A stretch of DNA of 24,801 bases, taken from assembly GCA_964499865.1 (NCBI GenBank), contig CAZCPY010000039.1, positions 1-24,801 of the forward strand. Reading direction: 5' to 3'. Below, piece after piece: positions 1-7,198 of this stretch. The position numbers and the translations under genes are program-made. How positions within the stretch are numbered: the first letter of the stretch is position 1; each line of letters begins with the position of its first letter. The DNA is from JANOGU01 sp964499865 (GTDB taxonomy: Bacteria > Pseudomonadota > Alphaproteobacteria > Rhodobacterales > Rhodobacteraceae). The notes under the pieces are model-generated. The model ran no database searches and had not been told where the DNA came from. It was given only the letters and a program-made list of their open reading frames with translations.

Positions 1-60
1 GGGGCGGGGGGGAGGGGGGGGGGCGTCTGCCCCGACATGCGAAGGCGTCGGGTGCCGGAC

Positions 61-103
61 AGCCCCGCCCCAGCCCCGCCCCGGCCCGCCCCGGCCCCGC
101 CCC
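61..103. repeat. C-rich tandem repeat, four 10-11 bp units
   Basis: Four consecutive units of the form RGCCCCGCCCC (61-71, 72-82, 83-92 with one base missing, 93-103). The first 35 bases of the window are also nearly pure G. Together they make the left edge very low in complexity. An open frame runs through this stretch, but its Pro/Arg composition is only what GC-rich repeats encode, so I treat 1-266 as non-coding. Confidence 0.7.
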
Positions 104-266
104 GCCGCGGCCGTCGGTCGCCGATGCCGCCGCCGTGCCACCCGTTGCCCCATGGCGCCGCCGCCACAGCGCCGCGGCGGCGGCGCCGTCCCCCGTTGCC
201 GCCCGCGCCCGCCGCGTGCAGGACAGGGTGCAGGCCGCCGCATCCGCAGTTCACGAAGCCCCGCGC

Positions 267-1454
267 ATGACCCCCGTCACGCCCTACCTCAGTCGCTACG
301 CGGTGGCGCTTGCCGCCGGCACAGGCGCCGCCAGCCTTGCCGCCGCGGTCGCGCCCGGCGCCTACTGGGCCGTGGTCGAGGCACGGCTGTTCGACCTGCC
401 CTCGGGCGCGCCGCTGACGGTGGCGCGGGTGGTGGGCGAGGGGCTGATGGCGGCCTTCGTGCTGCTGCTGGGCAAGGAGGCCTGGGAGGCGCTGACGCGC
501 GAGCGCGTGGGACTTGCGGGCCGCGGCGCGCTGGTGCCGCTGGCCGGTGTCGCGGGCGGCATGGCGGCGGCGGCGCTGGCCTGGACGCTGCTGGCCCGGG
601 CACTGGAGACCGACCCCGACACCGCCGCGGCGCCCGGCTGGGCGGTGCCGTTCGGCGCCGACGTGGTGCTTGCGGTGGCCTTCGGGCGGCTGGTCTTCGG
701 CCCGGCGCATCCCGCGCTGCAGGTCATCCTGCTGATCACCGTGACCGAAAGCCTCCTCGGCCTGCTGCTGGCGGGGCTGGCCGCGCCGGGGGCAGAGCTG
801 CGCCCGGCCTGGCTGCTGCTGTCGGCGGCGGCGGCCTTCGGGGGCTGGCTGGTGCTGACCCGGGCGGCGCAAAGCCCGCACGCCCGCGAGCAGGACCGCA
901 CCCGCGCCGGGCGCCTCGCGCCCTGGGTGGGGCTGGCGGCGGTGTCATGGGCCGGCGTGGCGCTGGCCGGGCTGCCGCCGGCGCTGGGTGCCCTGCCGAT
1001 CCTGCCCGCGATGCCGCGCGCGGCGCGCAGCTTCGGGCTGTTCGCGACCGCCGAGGACTTCCTCACCGACCCCCTGAACCGCCTGTCGCGCCACCTGCAC
1101 GGACCGCTGGTCGCGGTGATCGCGGCCTTCGGCTTCACCTCCTGCGCGGTTGCGCCGGATGCGCTGGCGGCCACCTCGGTCATCGCCGCGCTGGCCGCGG
1201 GCCTGGCCAAGCCCGCCGGGATCGCCGCCGCCATGGCGCTGGCCATGCGGCTGACCGGGCGCGCGCCCGCCGGACTGTCGCGGCGCGACCTGGGCCTGGT
1301 GGCGCTTCTGTGCGGCATGGCGCTGACGGTGCCGGCGCTGACCGCCCCCGCCCTCTTGCCCGGCGGCACGGCGGTCGAGGCGGCGCGGCTCGGCCTGGCG
1401 CTGACGCTGCTGCTGGGCCCCGCCGCCCTGCTGATCGCCCGCCGGGGCACCTGA
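267..1454 (+). CDS. NhaA-family Na+/H+ antiporter-like membrane protein lacking the catalytic Asp pair
   Basis: A 395-residue polytopic membrane protein. It aligns along its length with NhaA: GEGLMAAFVLLLGKE (family: NDGLMAVFFLLVGLE), GWAVPFGADVVLA (GWAIPAATDIAFA), LAAGLAKPAGI (AGLLIGKPLGI) and ALLCGMALTVPAL (GILCGIGFTMSIF). The Asp matching E. coli D133 is kept (D132), as is the Lys of the GKPLGI motif (K315). The essential Asp163-Asp164 pair is replaced by S162-L163, with a Glu one residue earlier (E161). In E. coli NhaA that pair binds Na+/H+, so normal antiport is doubtful. I chose the ATG at 267 because an earlier in-frame ATG at 135 would add 44 low-complexity residues. No clear Shine-Dalgarno is visible. 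The family assignment is fairly sure; the function is not. Confidence 0.75.
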   Translation: MTPVTPYLSRYAVALAAGTGAASLAAAVAPGAYWAVVEARLFDLPSGAPLTVARVVGEGLMAAFVLLLGKEAWEALTRERVGLAGRGALVPLAGVAGGMAAAALAWTLLARALETDPDTAAAPGWAVPFGADVVLAVAFGRLVFGPAHPALQVILLITVTESLLGLLLAGLAAPGAELRPAWLLLSAAAAFGGWLVLTRAAQSPHAREQDRTRAGRLAPWVGLAAVSWAGVALAGLPPALGALPILPAMPRAARSFGLFATAEDFLTDPLNRLSRHLHGPLVAVIAAFGFTSCAVAPDALAATSVIAALAAGLAKPAGIAAAMALAMRLTGRAPAGLSRRDLGLVALLCGMALTVPALTAPALLPGGTAVEAARLGLALTLLLGPAALLIARRGT

Positions 1455-1514
1455 GCTTGCCAGCCGCGGTGCGCATCGGACATACTGTCGCCGCAAAGCC
1501 CGCCTAACCGGTCT

Positions 1515-1543
1515 TTCACGTTCTTCGGCAAGCTGCCGTTAAC
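1515..1543 (+). promoter_or_regulatory. possible sigma70-type promoter upstream of the capsule export pair
   Basis: TTCACG (1515-1520) and GTTAAC (1538-1543) are separated by 17 bases in the 146-base gap before the GTG of the kpsT-like gene. A short hairpin, TCCGGG-N6-CCCGGA (1556-1573), lies in the presumed leader. The match to the -10 consensus is weak, so this is only a candidate. Confidence 0.22.
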
Positions 1544-1600
1544 GCAACCGTCGTATCCGGGACGCAACCCGGAACGCCCCGCAGGTGCAGGCCCTGACCC

Positions 1601-2260
1601 GTGATCGTCTTCGACAACGTCAGCAAGTCCTTCTGGACCGGCCGGACGCGCAAGGTCATCCTCGACCGCGCCTCCTTCAAGGTCGAGATGGGGCGTTCGC
1701 TGGGCATCCTCGCGCCCAACGGCGCGGGCAAGACGACCATCGTCAACATGATGGCGGGCCTGGAAAAGCCCGACGAGGGCACGATCACGCGGACAGCCCG
1801 CATCTCGTTTCCGCTGGGCTTCATGGGCGGGGTGATCCCCAAGCACACGGCGGTCGAGAACTGCCGCTACATCGCGCGCCTCTACGGTCTCGACCCCGAC
1901 TACGTGGAGGCGTTCTGCCGCTGGATGACCGGGATCGGCGAGTATTTCGACCGGCCGATCGGGGTCTATTCCGCGGGCATGCGGTCGCGCTTCACTTTCT
2001 CGCTGATGCTGGCGCTGGAATTCGACATCTACCTGATCGACGAAGGCATGCCGTCGACCGCCGATGCCGAGTTCAACAAGCGCGCGGGCGGCATCCTGCG
2101 CGACCGGCTGAAGAATGCTACCGTCGTGGTGGTCAGCCACCAGGCCTCGACGATCGAGAAGTTCTGCCGCCAGGCCGCGGTTCTGCGCAATGGCCAGCTC
2201 TACATGTTCGACACGCTGGAAGAGGCGAGGCGCGTTTATGACTACCACACCCAGGGCTAG
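1601..2260 (+). CDS. kpsT: capsular polysaccharide ABC transporter ATP-binding protein (KpsT/CtrD-like)
   Basis: A 219-residue cytoplasmic ATPase that would power export of a lipid-linked capsular polysaccharide together with a KpsM-type permease. Visible motifs are Walker A APNGAGKTT (38-46), signature-like YSAGMRSR (123-130), Walker B IYLIDE with catalytic Glu (143-148), and H-loop His180 in VVVVSH. The degenerate signature and the PLGFMGG segment are typical of the KpsT/CtrD/VexC group rather than of ordinary importers. The position that is Gln or His after that segment in relatives appears to be Ile79 here. The GTG at 1601 gives the usual family N-terminus (MIVFDNVSKSF). The 3' end overlaps the next gene by 23 bp, so the two are almost certainly co-translated. 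No KpsM permease gene is adjacent in the window. Confidence 0.88.
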   Translation: MIVFDNVSKSFWTGRTRKVILDRASFKVEMGRSLGILAPNGAGKTTIVNMMAGLEKPDEGTITRTARISFPLGFMGGVIPKHTAVENCRYIARLYGLDPDYVEAFCRWMTGIGEYFDRPIGVYSAGMRSRFTFSLMLALEFDIYLIDEGMPSTADAEFNKRAGGILRDRLKNATVVVVSHQASTIEKFCRQAAVLRNGQLYMFDTLEEARRVYDYHTQG

Positions 2261-3914
2261 CCGCTTCCGCATCCGCCGCACCGACTTTCCCGCCCCGGCC
2301 GACGCGGCGGACCTGCCGTTCGACGCGCCCGAGGACGGCTTTGGCGCCGGACCCTTTCCCACCGCGGGCGGACCGCAGACGCCGGCCCCGGCCGCGCCGG
2401 CCTCCGAACCCGTGCCGGGCGAGGAAATCGACGCCATCCGGCGCGAGGGGCTGACCGGGCGCCAGCTGCGGCTGGCGCGGCGGATGGCGCAGATGCGCGG
2501 CCTGCCCGCGACATCGGACTTCGACGCCGTGCGCCTGTTGCGCCGGGCGGGGATCGACCCGTTCCAGAAGACCTCGATGCTGGAACTGGTGGCCGAGGAT
2601 GGCGTGCCGGTCGATCCCGCACCGCCGCTTGCCGGTCAGGCCGCCGCGCAGACGGGCCGCGCGCTGGCCACGGTGCCCGGGTCCGGCGCACCGCAGCTGC
2701 CGCAGACGGTGAAGGGCGGCAACCGGCTGCCGTCGCCCGAGGTGCGCGTCGAGGCGGCGCATGTGGCGGACGTGCAGAAGATGCAGCAGGACCTGGTGCG
2801 CCGCCGCCGCCGCAAGTCGGCCATGCTGGCGCTGCGGCTTCTGTTCTTCGTCGGCCTGCCGACCTTCCTGTGCGGCTGGTACTACTACCTCGTCGCCACG
2901 CCGCTGTACGAAACCAAATCGGAATTCGTCATCCAGCAGTCGGCCAACCCCGCGGCCGCCGCGGCGGGCGGCCTCGGCGGCCTGCTGCAGGGGTCGCCCT
3001 TCGCCACGCAGCAGGACAGCATCGCCGTGCAGGGTTACCTGCAATCGCGCGAGGCGATGATGCGGCTGGACCGCGACCATGCCTTCAAGGCGCATTTCTC
3101 GGACCCCGCGATCGACCCGATCCAGCGCCTTCCCGAAGGTGCCACGGAAGAGAACGCCTACCGCACCTACAGCCGCAACATCCGCATCAGCTATGACCCG
3201 ACCGAGGGGATCGTGAAGCTGGCGGTCGCCGCGACCGACCCGCAGACCTCGGCCGCCTTCGCCCGCGCGCTGATCGGCTATGCCGAAGGCCAGGTCGACC
3301 AGCTGACGCAGCGGCTGCGCGAGGACCAGATGCGCGGCGCCCGCGACGCCTACAAGGAGGCCGAGGCCAACATGCTGGCCGCGCAGCGCCGGGTGGTGGA
3401 ACTGCAGGAGCAGTTCAAGGTCCTGTCCTCCGAGGTCGAGGTGCAGCTTCTGACCGCGCAGATCACCCAGCTTGAAACCCAGCTGACCACGGAACGCCTT
3501 GCGCTGGCGCAGATGGAGGCGAACCAGAACCCCAGCGCCGCGCGGACCGAGCCGGTCAAGCGCCGCGTCGAAACGCTGGAGGCGGAAATCGCCACCCTGC
3601 GCGCCAAGCTGACCGAGGACAGCGCCTCGGGCCAGTCGCTGGCCAAGGTGCAGGGCGAACTGCTGGTGGCGCAGGCCGACGTGCAGACGCGGCAGATGCT
3701 GCTGGCACAGAGCCTTTCGGCGATGGAGGCCGCGCGGATCGAGGCCAACCGGCAGGTGCGCTACCTGTCGCTGTCGGTCAGCCCGATCCCGCCCGACGAG
3801 CCGACCTACCCCCGCGCCTTCGAGAACACGCTGGTCGCGGGGCTGATCTTCGCGGGCATCTACCTGCTGATCTCGATGACGGTCGCGATCCTGCGCGAAC
3901 AGGTCTCGGCCTGA
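2238..3914 (+). CDS. kpsE: capsule polysaccharide export inner-membrane protein (KpsE/Wzc-type co-polymerase without kinase domain)
   Basis: A 558-residue polysaccharide co-polymerase that would bridge the ABC exporter to the outer-membrane channel. An N-terminal cytoplasmic part of about 195 residues contains a charged helical segment at about 62-120 (EEIDAIRREGLTGRQL to MLELV). One membrane helix follows at about 197-220, then a large periplasmic part with a Wzz-like start (PLYETKSEFVIQQSA) and long coiled coils at about 365-490. The Pro-rich SVSPIPPDEPTYPRAFEN leads into a second helix at about 530-552. E. coli KpsE is about 380 residues, so the long N-terminal extension is distinctive. 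The start is the ATG at 2238, preceded by AGGCGAGG seven bases upstream and lying inside the kpsT-like gene; an open frame continues further 5' but only as an overlap shadow. Confidence 0.85.
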   Translation: MTTTPRASRFRIRRTDFPAPADAADLPFDAPEDGFGAGPFPTAGGPQTPAPAAPASEPVPGEEIDAIRREGLTGRQLRLARRMAQMRGLPATSDFDAVRLLRRAGIDPFQKTSMLELVAEDGVPVDPAPPLAGQAAAQTGRALATVPGSGAPQLPQTVKGGNRLPSPEVRVEAAHVADVQKMQQDLVRRRRRKSAMLALRLLFFVGLPTFLCGWYYYLVATPLYETKSEFVIQQSANPAAAAAGGLGGLLQGSPFATQQDSIAVQGYLQSREAMMRLDRDHAFKAHFSDPAIDPIQRLPEGATEENAYRTYSRNIRISYDPTEGIVKLAVAATDPQTSAAFARALIGYAEGQVDQLTQRLREDQMRGARDAYKEAEANMLAAQRRVVELQEQFKVLSSEVEVQLLTAQITQLETQLTTERLALAQMEANQNPSAARTEPVKRRVETLEAEIATLRAKLTEDSASGQSLAKVQGELLVAQADVQTRQMLLAQSLSAMEAARIEANRQVRYLSLSVSPIPPDEPTYPRAFENTLVAGLIFAGIYLLISMTVAILREQVSA

Positions 3915-3927
3915 CGCGCGGCCGAAC

Positions 3928-3952
3928 GGCGCGGGCGGTTCCCGCCCGCGCC
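3928..3952 (+). terminator. GC-rich hairpin after the capsule export pair
   Basis: GGCGCGGGCGG (3928-3938) pairs perfectly with CCGCCCGCGCC (3942-3952) across a 3-base loop, 14 bases after the kpsE-like stop codon. There is no T run, so it could terminate transcription weakly, or only protect the 3' end of the transcript. Confidence 0.5.
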
Positions 3953-3995
3953 GGAAACTTCGAAGTTTCCGGTCCGGTTTCTTCGAAGACACCGG
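3951..3995. promoter_or_regulatory. two tandem 22-bp palindromes, CCGG-N3-CTTCGAAG-N3-CCGG
   Basis: The first copy (3951-3972) is a perfect 22-bp palindrome. The second (3974-3995) has the same layout, CCGG, three bases, CTTCGAAG, three bases, CCGG, with mismatches only in the three-base arms. Their centres are 23 bp apart, close to two helical turns. This could be a double operator for a dimeric regulator of the urease genes downstream, or two terminator-like hairpins. Confidence 0.5.
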
Positions 3996-4014
3996 CCACG
4001 CGACCGCCGCCCGC

Positions 4015-4043
4015 GCGGAATGCCCAATCCTTGGGCAGTCCGC
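4015..4043. promoter_or_regulatory. stem-loop in the region upstream of ureD
   Basis: GCGGA-A-TGCCCAA (4015-4027), a TCC loop (4028-4030) and TTGGGCA-G-TCCGC (4031-4043) form a 12-pair stem with one A/G mismatch. It lies about 70 bases before the ureD start. Its role is unknown: leader structure, or part of the terminator array before it. Confidence 0.4.
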
Positions 4044-4110
4044 GCCGCCGCCGGTGCCTCGTGGCGCCCGCGGCCTTGCCTTCCGCCGCCGCGGGTGCTG
4101 CGGTCCCCGC

Positions 4111-4926
4111 ATGTTCGCCGCCCCGACCGCCCCCCTGCAGCGCAGCCACGGCCAGGCATCAGTCCGGCTGCGCGGGCCCGCCGGGCGGCTCGCGGACCTG
4201 CACCAGGAGGGTTCGGCCAAGGCGTTCCTGCCGGATGTCCATGGCGGGGTGCCTGAGGTCGTGTTCCTGAACACCTCGGGCGGGCTGACGGGCGGCGACC
4301 GGCTGGCCTATGCGCTGGAGGTGCCCGCGGGCGCCCGCGTCACCGCCACCACCCAGACGGCCGAACGCGCCTATGCCGCGGGCGCGGGGACGGCACGGGT
4401 CGAGGTGCGGCTGTCGGTCGGTGCCGGCGGCTGGCTCGACTGGCTGCCGCAGGAGACGATCCTGTTCGACGGCGCTGCCGTCGACCGGACCGTGACGCTG
4501 GACCTCGCCGCCGGGGCGGGGGCGCTGTTTCTCGAAACCGTCATCCTCGGCCGCCACGCCATGGGGGAAACGCTGAAGGGGCTCAGCTTCCGCGACCTGC
4601 GCGCGGTCACCCGCGCGGGCCGCCCGCTGTGGACCGAACCCATGGCGCTCGACACCGCCGCGCTGGACCGCGCGGGTGCGCCGGCGATCCTGGGCGGCGC
4701 GCGGGCCTTCGCCACGCTGGTCATGCTGCGCGACGATGCGGCCGACGCGCTGGGGCCGCTCAGGGCGGTGCTCGACCAGGCCGAAGTCGAGGCCGCGGCC
4801 TCCGCCTTCGAGGGTCGCCTCGTGGCGCGCTTCCTGGCCTGGGACGGGCTGCCGCTGCGCCGTCAGCTGGTGCGCGCGCTGCGCGTGCTGCGCGCAGGCC
4901 CCCTGCCCCGTGTCTGGCAGGTGTGA
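4111..4926 (+). CDS. ureD: urease accessory protein UreD (UreH)
   Basis: A 271-residue cytoplasmic scaffold that binds the urease apoprotein and, with UreF and UreG, guides nickel into the active site. Recognisable family segments are VVFLNTSGGLTGGDRL near the N-terminus, TTQTAERAYAAG, WLPQETILFDGA and ETVILGRHAMGE. The ATG at 4111 gives the usual family length and N-terminus. An in-frame ATG at 4054 would add 19 Arg/Gly-rich residues and is less likely. It is the first gene of the urease locus, ending 4 bases before ureA, with the ureA Shine-Dalgarno (AGGTG) inside its last codons. Confidence 0.92.
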   Translation: MFAAPTAPLQRSHGQASVRLRGPAGRLADLHQEGSAKAFLPDVHGGVPEVVFLNTSGGLTGGDRLAYALEVPAGARVTATTQTAERAYAAGAGTARVEVRLSVGAGGWLDWLPQETILFDGAAVDRTVTLDLAAGAGALFLETVILGRHAMGETLKGLSFRDLRAVTRAGRPLWTEPMALDTAALDRAGAPAILGGARAFATLVMLRDDAADALGPLRAVLDQAEVEAAASAFEGRLVARFLAWDGLPLRRQLVRALRVLRAGPLPRVWQV

Positions 4927-4930
4927 CGCG

Positions 4931-5242
<312 letters not shown>

Positions 5243-5306
5243 AGCGATCCCGTCCGCCTGCCCCGTTCCGGCCACCTTCGGCGGCGTCGGCGCCGGCGGT
5301 GCGCCG

Positions 5307-5612
5307 ATGATCCCGGGCGAGGTGTTCCCGGCCGCGGGCGAGATCACGCTGAACGCGGGGGCCGCGGTCGTCACGCTGGTCGTCGCCAACACCGGCGACC
5401 GCCCGGTGCAGGTGGGCAGCCACTACCATTTCGCCGAAACCAACCCGGGCCTCGACTTCGACCGCGCCGCCGCCCGCGGGATGCGGCTTGACATACCGGC
5501 CGGCACTGCCGTCCGCTTCGAGCCGGGCCAGCGCCGCGAGGTGCGGCTGGTGCCGCTTGCCGGGGACCGGGTGGTCTGCGGCTTCAACGGCCGGATCATG
5601 GGGCCGCTCTGA
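5307..5612 (+). CDS. ureB: urease beta subunit
   Basis: A 101-residue structural subunit, starting MIPGEVFPAAGEITLNAG and carrying the conserved VGSHYHFAETNPGLDFDR segment, the PAGTAVRFEPGQ motif and the GFNGRIMGPL end. It is a separate gene, as in most alphaproteobacteria, not fused to ureA. In a canonical locus ureC would follow directly. Here four unrelated genes occupy the next 2 kb before ureC. Confidence 0.96.
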   Translation: MIPGEVFPAAGEITLNAGAAVVTLVVANTGDRPVQVGSHYHFAETNPGLDFDRAAARGMRLDIPAGTAVRFEPGQRREVRLVPLAGDRVVCGFNGRIMGPL

Positions 5613-5641
5613 CGGCCCCGCGGGGGAGAGGGATAGACGTC

Positions 5642-6457
5642 ATGTGCCATGCCTGTGTGATCGAGGACGTCAAGCAGCGGATGCTGTCGCGCCGCGGGCT
5701 GTTCGGCGCCGCGGCCTTCGGCGCCGCCGCGCTGGCCGCACCGACCCTGCTGCCGCGCGCCGCGATGGCGCAGACCGGCGGCAAGGTCATCGACATGACC
5801 TACACCTATGACGAGACCTTCCCGACCTGGGACGGCCAGCCGGGCATCGCCTACGAGCGGATGGCGGACTTCGCCGCCAACGGCTTCCAGTACTTCAGGA
5901 TCAACGTCTCGGAACATGTCGGCACCCACATCGACGCGCCGCTGCACTTTACCGCCGACGGGCTGTCGGTGGACGAGATCGCGCCCGCCAGCCTGGTCTG
6001 CCCGCTCTGCGTCGTCGACATCAAGGCCAAGGCGATGGACGACGCCAACGCCATGGTCATGAAGGAGGACATCGACGCCTGGATTTCCGCCAACGGCGAG
6101 ATTCCCGCAGGCGCCTGCATCGCGATGAATTCGGGCTGGGGGGCCAGGGTGGGCGATCCGTCCTTCCGCACCAACAACCCGGAAGGCAAGCTCGCCTTCC
6201 CCGGCTTTTCCAAGCAAGCCACCGACTACATGGCCGAACTGGGCGCCGTGGCGCTGGCGGTCGACACGCTGTCGCAGGACCCCGGGAATTCGGCCGACTT
6301 CGCGGTGCATTATTCCTGGCTGGGGTCGGGCCGCTACGGCATCGAGAACATCGCCAACCTGGACGCCGTGCCCGCCAAGGGGGCGATGCTGTTCGTCGGC
6401 GCGCCCAAGCACCGCGGCGGGTCGGGCGGGCCCCTGCGCGTGCTGGCGATGGTTTAG
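5642..6457 (+). CDS. exported cyclase-family hydrolase (PF04199, kynurenine formamidase/isatin hydrolase-like)
   Basis: A 271-residue protein with a twin-arginine signal: SRRGLF (Arg17-Arg18), a hydrophobic Ala-rich stretch and a likely cleavage after AMA (about residue 43). The metal-binding signature of the cyclase family is clear at H92-V-G-T-H96-I-D98-A-P-L-H102. Relatives hydrolyse cyclic or linear amides with Mn2+ or Zn2+; the substrate cannot be told here. A good Shine-Dalgarno (GGAGAGGG) precedes the ATG. It lies 29 bases after ureB on the same strand, and 12 bases before the AhpD-like gene, so it is probably co-transcribed with the urease genes. The family is not a known urease component. 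Confidence 0.82.
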   Translation: MCHACVIEDVKQRMLSRRGLFGAAAFGAAALAAPTLLPRAAMAQTGGKVIDMTYTYDETFPTWDGQPGIAYERMADFAANGFQYFRINVSEHVGTHIDAPLHFTADGLSVDEIAPASLVCPLCVVDIKAKAMDDANAMVMKEDIDAWISANGEIPAGACIAMNSGWGARVGDPSFRTNNPEGKLAFPGFSKQATDYMAELGAVALAVDTLSQDPGNSADFAVHYSWLGSGRYGIENIANLDAVPAKGAMLFVGAPKHRGGSGGPLRVLAMV

Positions 6458-6469
6458 CCGGGGGGTGTG

Positions 6470-6874
6470 ATGGGGACCGTTCCCCTGCTGGACGACGAGG
6501 CGGCGGGGGCAGAGGCCCTCGCCGTGTTCGACGACATCCGGGCCAGGCGGGGAACGGATTACGTCAACAACTTCTGGCGCGCGCTGGCGCATGACCCGGC
6601 GCTGCTGAAGGCGACCTGGGAACGGGCGCAGGTCGTGATGGCGCCCGGCGCGCTTGACCCGCTGGTCAAGGAGCTGGTCTACGTCGCGGTGTCGGTGGCG
6701 AATGGCTGTTCCTACTGCGTGCATTCCCACACCGCCGCGGCGCGCGCCAGGGGGATGACCGCAGAGCAGCACGGCGAGCTGATGGCGGTGATCGCCATGG
6801 CGATGCAGACCAACGCGCTGGCGCATGCCCTGCAGGTGGAGGTGGACGCGCGGTTCGAGGCGCAAGGTCCTTGA
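6470..6874 (+). CDS. carboxymuconolactone decarboxylase / AhpD-like protein
   Basis: A 134-residue, all-helical, probably cytoplasmic protein of the CMD/AhpD superfamily. The redox motif C80-S-Y-C83-V-H-S-H87 and the upstream Glu68 in KELVYVAVS match the AhpD-type active site (Glu, CxxC, His). This suggests a thiol peroxidase-like or disulfide function rather than lactone decarboxylation. A GTG at 6467 directly before the ATG is an alternative start giving one extra residue. It follows the cyclase gene by 12 bases, so the two probably form a unit. The exact reaction is unknown. Confidence 0.8.
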   Translation: MGTVPLLDDEAAGAEALAVFDDIRARRGTDYVNNFWRALAHDPALLKATWERAQVVMAPGALDPLVKELVYVAVSVANGCSYCVHSHTAAARARGMTAEQHGELMAVIAMAMQTNALAHALQVEVDARFEAQGP

Positions 6875-6890
6875 AGGCCGGGCGTCATTT

Positions 6891-6930
6891 CCTTACATTT
6901 GCAGCCGTAAGGCGAACATCGGAGTAAGGC
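6891..6930 (+). promoter_or_regulatory. candidate operator for the AbrB/PIN toxin-antitoxin pair
   Basis: CCTTAC (6891-6896) and GTAAGG (6907-6912) form an inverted repeat around 10 bases. The right arm recurs directly as GTAAGGC at 6924-6930, next to the GTG start at 6932. AbrB-type antitoxins commonly repress their own promoter, and this AT-richer gap is the only non-coding DNA before the pair. The ribosome-binding site (GGAGTAAGG) overlaps the third copy. Confidence 0.35.
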
Positions 6931-6931
6931 C

Positions 6932-7198
6932 GTGTCGATTGTCGGAAGGATCACCAGCAAAGGTCAGACCACCGTGCCGTCCGAGGTGCGTGCGGCCTTG
7001 GGCGTCGGTCCTGGCGACCATCTCGAATATGTCATCGACGACGCGGGCCGTGTGTCCCTGCGGCGGGCGCCCAGCCTGCTGGACTTGCGCGGCGTTCTGA
7101 AATCCGCGGTCCGGGGGGCGGGGACCGACCTGGCGACGGTCGTGGACATGGCCCGCGACGGTCGGGCCGGTGAGCTTCTGGCCCGGCGCAAGCGGTGA
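6932..7198 (+). CDS. AbrB/MazE-type antitoxin (VapB-like)
   Basis: An 88-residue protein with an N-terminal swapped-hairpin DNA-binding domain, seen as GRITSKGQTTVPSEVRAALG followed by VGPGDHLEYVIDDAGRVSL. The C-terminal part (about 50-88) would wrap the toxin. It begins with GTG preceded by GGAGTAAGG. Its stop codon overlaps the GTG of the PIN-domain gene in GTGA, the usual antitoxin-first arrangement. It probably represses its own promoter and neutralises the toxin. It lies inside the urease locus, between the AhpD-like gene and ureC. Confidence 0.85.
   Translation: MSIVGRITSKGQTTVPSEVRAALGVGPGDHLEYVIDDAGRVSLRRAPSLLDLRGVLKSAVRGAGTDLATVVDMARDGRAGELLARRKR

Noticed and set aside
135..266. N-terminal extension of the antiporter from the ATG at 135
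   Set aside because: It adds 44 low-complexity residues before a normal NhaA-like N-terminus that starts at 267.
37..270. A 77-codon frame at the left edge
   Set aside because: It is a Pro/Arg/Ala translation of the C-rich tandem repeat with no ribosome-binding site and no similarity.
362..4274. Long open frames on the minus strand across the antiporter and capsule genes
   Set aside because: They lie opposite well-supported genes, have Arg/Gly/His/Pro-rich shadow composition and no recognisable domains. High GC removes stop codons from these frames.
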